Shown in pieces: positions 29,584 through 38,233 of a stretch of 64,000 bases of DNA (the first letter of the stretch is position 1; each line of letters begins with the position of its first letter). Made by a program: the position numbers and the translations under genes. A model generated the notes under the pieces. The model was not told where the DNA came from. It made no database searches and saw nothing but the letters and a program-made list of their open reading frames with translations. Source of the DNA: Geminicoccus sp. (lineage in GTDB: Bacteria > Pseudomonadota > Alphaproteobacteria > UBA7985); NCBI GenBank assembly GCA_002708995.1, contig PAPT01000005.1, positions 1 to 64,000 of the forward strand, read 5' to 3'.

Positions 29584-31790
29584 ACCAGCAGGCTGTCCGT
29601 GCCCATGATGTCGGTAACGTCTGCGTCTTCGAGGGTGATGGTCCCCTCGCCTGCCACCGTGATAATGGTGTCTCCGGCGACCAGTTCAGCCGTGCCGCTG
29701 TCGATGCCGTAGAACTCGAGCCGGTCCTCACCGATCCGGAAATCCTGGATCACGTCGGTGCCAAAGCCGGCCTCGAAGCGGAAAATATCCGCCCCGCCTC
29801 CGCCGGTAAGGTGGTCATCGCCGCGACCGCCGTTGAGGACGTTGGCAAAGCCGTTCCCGATCAGCTGGTCATCGCCGCTGCCGCCCTCGGCGTTCTCGAT
29901 CACCACCCCTTGTGCAATGTGCAGGTTATCGCGCAGGCCGACGTCGATGCTGTTGTTATTGATGACGTAAGAATCGCTGCTGCCGTCGTCGAAGTAGACG
30001 GAAAAGCCCATCAGACCGTCGCCATCGGCATTCGACGTGTCCGGGTCGAACACCAGCCGGAACGACTTGCCGTCTTCGGTGATCTGCGCCCAGCCATCGC
30101 TGTCGTTCTCGATAAAGATCGAGGCGATGGTATCGCTGGCGTCGTGGCCGATGCTCTCCACGGAGAACGAGCTGGACTCCGACGGTGGCGAGCCGACCTG
30201 GCTGGCCTGCCCGGGGAAGAGGTTGATGATGGCGTCGCGCGACCCGTCGTGCACGATTGTGTCGACCCCGCCCGCGTCCCAGATGGTGCCGACGAAGATC
30301 TCTCGGCTGTCGAAGGTGTAGACATCATCGGCAGTCGCCGTGGCCGTGTTGGCGCCGTACAGGTGCTGAAGCGCGGCGATATCGGCGATCATCGCGGCCG
30401 CCGGGAAGACGGTATCGCCGTAGACTTCGGTGTAACTCAGCGCCGTGAAATACTGATTGTCGATGTAGGCGGGGGCGTCCATGTGGCCCTCAAACGGGTG
30501 TTCGAGCCCGAGCGCGTGCAGGATTTCGTGGGTCAGGATCATCTCGCCACCGCGATAGGCATCGACCCAGTAACCGTCGAGCAGCAAGTCGGCATCGAAA
30601 ACAATGTCGCCCAGATCGTCGACCAGCCACGGCTCTGCGCCAGCCGGAAGCACGGCGTAGGAATTGCCGATCGCATCATCGGTCACGGTAATGTTGATAT
30701 GGCCCCGTCCCTCACCCGTAGCAGCGTTGAAGCTGCCGGTATCGGGAACTTCGACGAAGGTCAGGTTGGCCAGCGCTTCGAGCTCGTCGAGCTGTTCCCA
30801 GACTTTGGTTTTGAAGAAGGCCGGGACCGGTTGCACTGTCTCGCCTTCGCGCATCGACAGCGCCGAGCCGGTGTCTGAAAAGCTGTACGTGATGGTCGCC
30901 GGGGTGTCGTAGAGCCCGGCACCGCCCCAGTGGCTTTCCTCCTCGCTCAGCAACGAGTCAACCAGCAGATCACCGGTGAAATAGGACGAATGACCGGGCA
31001 GGTTCAGCTGCTGCTCCGGCTCGCTGGCGCCTGTAGCACTGCTGCTCCCCGCCTCTTCAGACGTTGGGCTGCCGGCGCCGCTGCCGCTGGCCGAGGTTGC
31101 CCCACTGCCGGAAGCTTCATCGCGGCGGAGCAAGCGGAACCCGGCGTAAACCGAAGCGCTGGCGACCGTGGCACCGCCAGCGACAACGCCAACTTGTGTC
31201 AGGCTCGGGGCGGCGGCTGACGCAATCACGGGCGCTGCCGGGACGAGGCTCGCAGCGCTGGCGATACTGGCAGCGGCAGCAGGAGCCGTCGGAAGCTGCA
31301 CCAGCACGGGCGCGGTGGTTGCCGCAAGCGCTGGTGCCTGCACGGCCCATGCCTCGGTCACGCCCGCGTTCTGGGCGGCGGTCTGGAGCAAGACGGGCTG
31401 CAGCACCATGACCTGCCCGTTGGCGAAGAGCCACTGACCAGCCTCCAGCACTTGAATGCCGGCTGGGGTATTGACACGGATCGCACCAATGCCGAGTTGT
31501 TCCACGGCCAAAGTCTCGATCGGAACAAACTGAAAGCCGTTCTGACCGGCACCCTGCACACGCACCTGAGCCTGCGCTTCTGCGGTTTCATCGGCACCCA
31601 GTCCGAAACCAAGCCCCATGCCAAGGGTGAGCGCGCTCCCAAGCCCGCCCAGACCACTTCGACCGGGGCGCTTCAAGGGAAGAACGGCGCGACCCGCGCG
31701 GCCCAACCCCGGGTCAGCCTCAGGCAGTGGCAGACGGGATGATCCATCCTCAGGGTCAATCTTGGTTCCGGTCGGAAATTTGTGGTTCAA
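29580..31790 (-). CDS. peptidase M10 (serralysin-like) domain protein with short RTX-like tail
   Basis: HEILHALGLEHPFEG zinc motif; MIADIAALQHLYGANTATATADDVYTFDS; GGSGDDQLIGNGFANVLNGGRGDDHLTGGGGADIFRFEAGFGTDVIQDF RTX repeats. Confidence 0.8.
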   Translation of the reverse strand: MNHKFPTGTKIDPEDGSSRLPLPEADPGLGRAGRAVLPLKRPGRSGLGGLGSALTLGMGLGFGLGADETAEAQAQVRVQGAGQNGFQFVPIETLAVEQLGIGAIRVNTPAGIQVLEAGQWLFANGQVMVLQPVLLQTAAQNAGVTEAWAVQAPALAATTAPVLVQLPTAPAAAASIASAASLVPAAPVIASAAAPSLTQVGVVAGGATVASASVYAGFRLLRRDEASGSGATSASGSGAGSPTSEEAGSSSATGASEPEQQLNLPGHSSYFTGDLLVDSLLSEEESHWGGAGLYDTPATITYSFSDTGSALSMREGETVQPVPAFFKTKVWEQLDELEALANLTFVEVPDTGSFNAATGEGRGHINITVTDDAIGNSYAVLPAGAEPWLVDDLGDIVFDADLLLDGYWVDAYRGGEMILTHEILHALGLEHPFEGHMDAPAYIDNQYFTALSYTEVYGDTVFPAAAMIADIAALQHLYGANTATATADDVYTFDSREIFVGTIWDAGGVDTIVHDGSRDAIINLFPGQASQVGSPPSESSSFSVESIGHDASDTIASIFIENDSDGWAQITEDGKSFRLVFDPDTSNADGDGLMGFSVYFDDGSSDSYVINNNSIDVGLRDNLHIAQGVVIENAEGGSGDDQLIGNGFANVLNGGRGDDHLTGGGGADIFRFEAGFGTDVIQDFRIGEDRLEFYGIDSGTAELVAGDTIITVAGEGTITLEDADVTDIMGTDSLLV

Positions 31791-31891
31791 GAGGTGCTCT
31801 TTCGTCTGAAAACTGAATGCGCGGAACAGACAGTTTTCCGGCGGCGGAAATCCGGATTAAAGCAAGGCCATGTGTAGCATTATAGGGCAAA

Positions 31892-32494
31892 TCAGAGCGT
31901 GGGGTGCTTTTCTTGCGTCGGGAAAAAGACCGCAACATGGTCGCCCAGACGGACCCGGCCTTCGCGCTCGACAAAGGCGGTGAAACCCCGCTTGCCCTTG
32001 GCTGCTGTCGGGTAGGACAGGCCCTTACCCGGATGGTGACCCTCGATGATCTCCGCGGGAAATTTGCAGGGCGCGTTTTCCAGATCGACGACGATGGTGC
32101 CCCCGTCCGGGAACTGCAGCCGCGAACCGGGCGGCAGCAGGGACAGGCTCGGCACCCCCGAGAGCAACAGATTGGCGCCGACCCATTCGGGCTGAATGCC
32201 GGTGTCGATGCCCATGGTGGCTGCGGTCTCTGCCATTTCCTCGATGCTGAGCACGGTCAGCTGACGCTGGTTCTTGAGCGGCGTCCCCTTGGGGTGAACG
32301 TTTCTGAGCCGGGAACAGGCTGAACGGGTCAGCCCGCCGTGGTCTTCGCCTTCGAAACCGGCAAAGGTCATCTGCACCTCCGACAGCGCGGCGGAGACCA
32401 GATCCTGATCCAGCGAGCTGTTGACACCGAGGAAGGTAACTGTGCCTTCGAATGTTTTCTTGAGTCCGGCCAAAGCCCGTCTCCATTGTTTCAT
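31892..32494 (-). CDS. MOSC domain-containing protein
   Basis: VHPKGTPLKNQRQLTVLSIEEMAETA, WVGANLLLSGVPSLSLLPPGSRLQFPDGGTIVVDLENAPCKFPAEII; start uncertain (ORF extends to 32566). Confidence 0.8.
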   Translation of the reverse strand: MKQWRRALAGLKKTFEGTVTFLGVNSSLDQDLVSAALSEVQMTFAGFEGEDHGGLTRSACSRLRNVHPKGTPLKNQRQLTVLSIEEMAETAATMGIDTGIQPEWVGANLLLSGVPSLSLLPPGSRLQFPDGGTIVVDLENAPCKFPAEIIEGHHPGKGLSYPTAAKGKRGFTAFVEREGRVRLGDHVAVFFPTQEKHPTL

Positions 32495-32776
32495 CTGACG
32501 CCATGCAGCCCGCGTAAAGGCTGGCCACCACACTGCCGCGCCGGTACGGCCCTCAACTTGACACACTTTGAAACATTTAGCCCTAAAATGTCACGGTCTC
32601 GACGAACGCGTGAAAATCACACGCCTTATCCCTGAGTGCCACAACGCGAGCTCAGGCAGGTTGATCCGACCAGAAAACCCTACCCCAGTGCCTCGTTGGT
32701 CGAATTTATCTTGCCCCATGCACGCATGACGTGCATATCTGGAGCGGGGCTAACGTATGATGAGGAGATCTATACC

Positions 32777-35185
32777 ATGGCACGGCCCCGCGCACTTTCA
32801 GGCTTGGCTGCCACCCTTGGCTTCTCGGTTCTGGCCGCTGCAACAGCAGCAGCGCAGCCGACCGCGCTGATCATCGGCAATTCCAACTACTCGAATTTTT
32901 CGAACCTGCCGGATGCAGCCGCTGACGCGACCATGCTCGCGGAGACGCTGGGCGGCAATGGCTACGACGTTTCCCTGCTGACCAACGCCGGCGCGCAGGA
33001 GACCCGCGCTGCCCTGTCCGCGTTCTTTGCCGGGGAAGCCGCGCCCGAACACCGGCTGTTCATTTATTCCGGGCACGTGGTGAGCGTCGATGGCGTCACC
33101 CACCTTGTCCCCGCAGATGCCGCTGTCACGACCGGTCTTGACCTCGAGTTCAACTTCATCGCCATGGACGATGTCAGGGCCCAGATGGAGCGTGATGAGA
33201 TCCCCGACGTGGTGATCATGGACACCAACTACCGCCACCTCGCTGATAACCAGCTCAAGCCGCTGCTGCCGGGTGCACATATCTCCGACCGTGCCGCCGC
33301 GCCCGCCGACAGAGAGAGCACGCTGACGCTGATGGCGGTTCAGCCCGGCGCACGTAACCTGGGCCAGAAGAACGACGCCAACGTCTTCGCGACGATCCTC
33401 AACAACCGCCTCTCGGGCATGGACCGCGAAGCCGTGTCCTTCCTCAACAACGTCGGTGCCTGGGTCGAGAACCAGTCCAGTGGTCGTCAGACCCCCTATC
33501 TCTCCGGGGGCTTTACCGCCGACATCCGGCTGAACCCCGAAGTTAAAGAGCCTGTTGCCGAAGGCCCGACGGCGCGCGAACAGCGGCTGTGGGACGCGAT
33601 TCAAGGTTCGGACAACGTCGAGGATTTCGAGGACTACCTCGCCTTCTTCCCTGAGGGTTACTACGCGGACGCTGCGCAGGCTGCGATCGATGAGCTGAAC
33701 GCGCCCGACGAGCCACAGTTTCAGCTCAACCCGATCAACGAGTCCTGGTACGTGACCCGCAAGGCCAACGTCCGCAGCGGTCCGTCGACCAGCTTTGACC
33801 GGATTGCCCGCCTGCCCGCCGCGACCGTGGTCTACAACCTCGGACAGGTTGCTGATCCCGGCTGGTACCAGATCATCATACCGGATAACTCGACCGGCTT
33901 CATTCACCCGGCCCTGCTTGCACCCTGGGCAGGCTCCGAACTGGCAGCCTGGTCCACGGCGCAGAGCGAAGGCACGATCGAAGCTTATCAGGCTTACCTC
34001 GATGCCTTCCCCGAAGGCCCCAACGCCGAGCGCGCGCGGGTGAGCATCGACGTCCTGCTCGAGCAGGCTTACCGGGAGCAGCTCGCCAGCTACCGCATTC
34101 AGTCCATCAACCGTGACGTGGTGATCACGCGCCAGGCCAACCTTCGCCCCCTGCCAACCACCCGTTCGCAGGTCGCCAGCCGGGTCGATGGCGGCACCCG
34201 CCTGACCGCGACCGGTATCGTCCGCGGCCACCCGTGGATCCGGCTGGACCTGAACGGTGAGACCGTATTCGTGCACAACAGCCTGTACGTGGTCTATGAG
34301 GGCTCCGTCTTCGCCGCCTGGGATCAGGCGGTCGAGGCCGACACCCTGCTCGGTTACGTCCGTTTCCGCGCGCAGCACCCCAACTCCCCGTTCGAGCAGG
34401 AAGCCGTGGCGGCGATCCAGTCGCTGCAGTCTGCAGAGAGCACGGGTTTCAAGGCTCTGGGTGGAATTCACGTGGTCAAGCGGGCGAGCAGCGTCTACCG
34501 TAAGACTTCGCGTCAGTCAGCTGTGCTGACCGAAGCGTCGGCCGGTGACACCTTCCGCGCCACGCGCCAGAGCAGCAACGGTCGATGGATCGAACTGCGG
34601 CTGGGGAACGGTACGCTGGGATACATCCGCGCAGGTCGGGTCGAGCTCTACGCCGGTTCGGTGTTCGAAGCCTGGGATCAGGCCCGCGACGCCAACACCA
34701 TGGCCGCCTACCGTGACTTCCGCGATGAATTCCCCGGCAGCCGTTTTGACGAGGATGCGGTCAGCGCCATCGAAGAGCTGCTCGCGCAGGGTCCGCAGAT
34801 GCGTGACATCCGGGAGAAAATCTACCTGACCAACCGGGCCTTTGTCCTGACGCAGCCTGATGTCAGCGCGCCGCGCCTTGGTGTGATCAACGCTGACGTT
34901 CTGGTCACGGCGACGGGTCAGGGCGGCGATCCGGAATTCTTCCGCATCAACACCACCAACGGTGTCGGCTACGTGCTGGCGTCCTCTGCCGCGCTTTACG
35001 CCGGTTCCGAGCGTGAAGCCTGGGATCAGGCCCAGACTGCGAACTCGGTCGAGGCTGTTAACGCCTACCTCGCCGCCTACCCGAACGGGCGCTGGCTGCA
35101 GCCTGGGCTGCAACTGCGCCAGCAGCTGACCGGCTACGAGATCAACCTCGGTGGTCTCAACATCCGCCTGTTCCCGGGCAGCTGA
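32777..35185 (+). CDS. caspase-like (peptidase C14 fold) protein with four SH3-like domains alternating with helical repeats; predicted catalytically inactive
   Basis: TALIIGNSNYSNFSNLPDAAADATMLAETL caspase p20 N-terminus; HRLFIYSGHVVSVDGVTHLVPADA (His); VVIMDTNYRHLADN where DAC(R/N) is expected. Repeats: AWDQA-x-(10)-AY..F...P plus SH3-like blocks. Confidence 0.8.
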   Translation: MARPRALSGLAATLGFSVLAAATAAAQPTALIIGNSNYSNFSNLPDAAADATMLAETLGGNGYDVSLLTNAGAQETRAALSAFFAGEAAPEHRLFIYSGHVVSVDGVTHLVPADAAVTTGLDLEFNFIAMDDVRAQMERDEIPDVVIMDTNYRHLADNQLKPLLPGAHISDRAAAPADRESTLTLMAVQPGARNLGQKNDANVFATILNNRLSGMDREAVSFLNNVGAWVENQSSGRQTPYLSGGFTADIRLNPEVKEPVAEGPTAREQRLWDAIQGSDNVEDFEDYLAFFPEGYYADAAQAAIDELNAPDEPQFQLNPINESWYVTRKANVRSGPSTSFDRIARLPAATVVYNLGQVADPGWYQIIIPDNSTGFIHPALLAPWAGSELAAWSTAQSEGTIEAYQAYLDAFPEGPNAERARVSIDVLLEQAYREQLASYRIQSINRDVVITRQANLRPLPTTRSQVASRVDGGTRLTATGIVRGHPWIRLDLNGETVFVHNSLYVVYEGSVFAAWDQAVEADTLLGYVRFRAQHPNSPFEQEAVAAIQSLQSAESTGFKALGGIHVVKRASSVYRKTSRQSAVLTEASAGDTFRATRQSSNGRWIELRLGNGTLGYIRAGRVELYAGSVFEAWDQARDANTMAAYRDFRDEFPGSRFDEDAVSAIEELLAQGPQMRDIREKIYLTNRAFVLTQPDVSAPRLGVINADVLVTATGQGGDPEFFRINTTNGVGYVLASSAALYAGSEREAWDQAQTANSVEAVNAYLAAYPNGRWLQPGLQLRQQLTGYEINLGGLNIRLFPGS

Positions 35186-35230
35186 GGTCATAGGGCCGAT
35201 GCCCCGAGTCGGCCGGAACCAATGACCCGA

Positions 35231-35256
35231 GGGGGTGCGCGCAGCACCCCCTTTTT
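35231..35256 (+). terminator. rho-independent terminator
   Basis: GGGGGTGC-GCGCA-GCACCCCC followed by T5. Confidence 0.85.
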
Positions 35257-35428
35257 CTTTCCCCGTTGCCAATAATGCGCAGCCCGCCCGGAAATCGTCA
35301 GCCGCAGGGCTTAAGGGCTTGGAATCTACCCTGCCCAGCTGCTAGTTTTTCTAAAAATCATGCGGCTTTTACACTAAATCCGAAAAACACACGAATGATC
35401 GTGTGATCGACGAGGAACGAAGCTGACC

Positions 35429-35803
35429 ATGAAACGCAATCTGACCCCCTTCCGTGGGGCTCGTCTGGGGCTGCTTGCCCTCTGCTTGCCCCTGCTCTCC
35501 GCCTGCTACTCCACGGTTGGCTATGATGGCCGGACCATGCTGCGTCCGCTGTCTAGCCCCGGGCCGTACCACAGCACGGCCACCCTGAGCGCACCGATCT
35601 ACGGGCCAGCCCACCCGGGTCTGATCCCGATCGGCGGCTACCGCGCGGTGCAGGGCTTCACCTACTACACCCCCATGGGGATGTCGCACTACACCATCCC
35701 GGCGACGCTGGGCTTTACCAGCTTCCCCCTGGTTTCCTGGCGCCTGGTCAGCATCGACGGCGTGTGCATCGTCGAGCTCGAGCCGGTGGACGACTGCGAC
35801 TAG
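35429..35803 (+). CDS. small putative lipoprotein
   Basis: Lipobox LLSAC in MKRNLTPFRGARLGLLALCLPLLSACYSTVG; no recognised domain. Confidence 0.65.
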   Translation: MKRNLTPFRGARLGLLALCLPLLSACYSTVGYDGRTMLRPLSSPGPYHSTATLSAPIYGPAHPGLIPIGGYRAVQGFTYYTPMGMSHYTIPATLGFTSFPLVSWRLVSIDGVCIVELEPVDDCD

Positions 35804-35917
35804 GTCCGCCCGTCTTTCCCGGTGTGCGGTGTTCCTCCCCCGTGGTTGATCAGGTTGCGCACAGGAAAGTGCGGCAAGGCCCTTCGGCCAAGGCCAAAAG
35901 TCTGTAGTCTGCACGCC

Positions 35918-37093
35918 ATGTATCTGACCCTGAATGCGCCCGATCTGGCGCGGCCGCTGTTTCGCGCCATCGCACCCCACCTCCCGGCCCCGCTGGAGCG
36001 CCGCTGGCGCCTGCCCAGCCAGCGCGGCGGCCCGGGTCTGCCTGAAGCTATCTGCAACGACGTGTTGGCGCTGGAGGGCGAAGAACGACGACAACGGCGC
36101 CTGCATCCCCTGTCCCCGGTGGAGCAGGACGCGATCCGTGCGCTGCGCGGTCGCCAGTGGGACGGGCTTCTGCATCTGTTCGAGCAGCGTGGCATCAGCG
36201 GCGTGATGGTCTGGAACGGTTATCGGGGTCGTCGGGGCCTGCTGGCCCTTGCCGCGCAGCACGCGGGCCTGCGGGTGGTGCAGTTCGAGCGCTGTGCCTA
36301 CCCCGGCTTTGTGCAGGCGGGGCTGGGCGGGACCAACGCCGGCGCCGCGCACCTGCTGGGTGAAGCCTTCGCCAACACGGCGCCGGACCCGGATATCATC
36401 GAAGGATTCGCTGCCACCCAGCGCCAGCGGCCAAAACGCGGCCTGCTTGGCCGGCTGTCCCCGGCTCAGCGCGACACGGGCAGCACGCCGGTGGCCTTGC
36501 CCGATCGGTTCATCTACTGCCCGCTGCAGGTTGCTGCCGATACCCAGCTCACGGTCCATGGGAGCTGGGTCAGCGATATGCCTGCCTTCATCAGCGCGGT
36601 GACCGCAGCAGCCCGGTCCCTGCCCGGCGACGTGGCCGTGGTGTTCCGCCCGCATCCGTCCTGCGCGGTTGGACAGGCCCAAGCCCTGCAGCGCGCCGCA
36701 GCGTCCAGTGACCGGGTGCGGGTGATTGCCGACGGGTCTTCGGCAGCCTTGCTGGCCCGCAGCGCGGCGGTGGTCACGGTCAATTCATCGGTGGGGCTGG
36801 AAGCCTTCGCCTACGACCGCCCGGTGGTGACGCTGGGACAGAGCTTCTACGGCGGACGCGGTCTCACACACGAAGTGCAAGATCAGACCGCGCTGGCGGC
36901 CACCTTCAAGGGCTTGGGCGATCTGTCCTTCGACGCCGACCGGCGCAGGCGGTTTCTGACATGGTTGCGGAACGAAGGCTTTCAGCGCTGGCCCGCCTCC
37001 GCCGCTGATCCAGCTGCACGGGCGCTGGCGCAGCACGTCGCCGCGCTAATGGATGCTGCAGGCGGACTGAGCATCATCGTCGGCAACCCTTAG
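35918..37093 (+). CDS. capsular polysaccharide biosynthesis/export-like protein (KpsS/KpsC-type)
   Basis: [62 protein letters not shown] typical of Capsule_synth family. Confidence 0.8.
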   Translation: MYLTLNAPDLARPLFRAIAPHLPAPLERRWRLPSQRGGPGLPEAICNDVLALEGEERRQRRLHPLSPVEQDAIRALRGRQWDGLLHLFEQRGISGVMVWNGYRGRRGLLALAAQHAGLRVVQFERCAYPGFVQAGLGGTNAGAAHLLGEAFANTAPDPDIIEGFAATQRQRPKRGLLGRLSPAQRDTGSTPVALPDRFIYCPLQVAADTQLTVHGSWVSDMPAFISAVTAAARSLPGDVAVVFRPHPSCAVGQAQALQRAAASSDRVRVIADGSSAALLARSAAVVTVNSSVGLEAFAYDRPVVTLGQSFYGGRGLTHEVQDQTALAATFKGLGDLSFDADRRRRFLTWLRNEGFQRWPASAADPAARALAQHVAALMDAAGGLSIIVGNP

Positions 37094-38203
37094 TCCGCTT
37101 CGTCACCACCCAGTTGCGCGGCCAGTGAGGCTTCGAGGAACAGGTCAATTTCTCCATCGAGCACAGCGCCGGTCTGCGAGCTTTCCACCCCGGTACGCAG
37201 GTCTTTGACCATCTGGTAGGGCTGGAGCACGTAGGAGCGGATCTGGTGCCCCCAGGCGATGTCCGACTTCTCGTCGTTGACCGCCTGCGCCGCGTCCTGC
37301 CGCTTGCGCAGTTCCAGTTCGTAAAGCTTGGCCTTGAGCATGTTCATGGCCGTCGCCCGGTTCTTATGCTGGCTGCGGTCGTTCTGACACTGGACGACGA
37401 TGCCCGTGGGCTCGTGGGTGATGCGCACGGCAGAGTCGGTCCGGTTGACGTGCTGCCCGCCCGCACCCGAAGCGCGGTAGGTGTCGACCCGCAGGTCCTT
37501 ATCAAGGATGTCGACTTCGATGCTGTCGTCGACCACCGGGCTGACCCAGACCGACGCGAACGAGGTATGGCGGCGGTTCTGGCTGTCGAAGGGTGAAATC
37601 CGCACAAGGCGGTGCACCCCGGTCTCGGTCTTCAGCCAGCCAAAGGCGTTCTCGCCCTTGATCTGCAGCGTGGTCGACTTGATCCCGGCTTCTTCACCAG
37701 CGGATTCTTCGAGCACGTCGAGGCTGTAGCCGTGGGCGTTGGCCCAGCGCGAGTACAGCCGCAGCAGCATGCCCGCCCAATCCTGCGCCTCGGTGCCCCC
37801 GGCGCCGGCGTTGATCTCGATGAAAGCGTCGTTGGGGTCGGCCTCGCCCGAGAGCAGGGATTCAAGCTGTTTCTTGGCGGCCTGAGCCTGCAGGCTCAGG
37901 ATCTGCGCCTCGGCTTCGGCGACGGTCTCCTGATCGCCCTCTTCCTCGCCCAGCTCGATCAGGTCGCGGCAGTCTTGCAACTCGGTGCTCAGGCTGCGAT
38001 AGCCTTCGATCGCAGCCTCGAGCCGCTGGCGTTCCTGCATGGTCTTGCGGGCGTTATCGGCGTCATTCCAGAGGTTCGGGTCTTCGGACAGCGCCGTTAG
38101 TTCGTCGAACCGGCGTAGGGCGTTGTCCCAGTCAAAGATGCCTCCTCAGCAGCGCGAGGGATTTTTCAATCTCCTCGGCGACCGCTTGAATCTCAGCGCG
38201 CAT
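37090..38203 (-). CDS. prfB: peptide chain release factor 2 with programmed +1 frameshift
   Basis: Zero frame [26 protein letters not shown] (TGA at 38134-38132), +1 frame [36 protein letters not shown]...; recoding site [37 protein letters not shown] motif. Confidence 0.93.
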
Positions 38204-38233
38204 ACGTCTCTACGTCCCTGCGTTCCGGTTATT

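Noticed and set aside
32798-34471. 557-aa ORF antisense to the caspase-like gene
   Set aside because: Shadow ORF from high GC3; sense strand has clear domain motifs.
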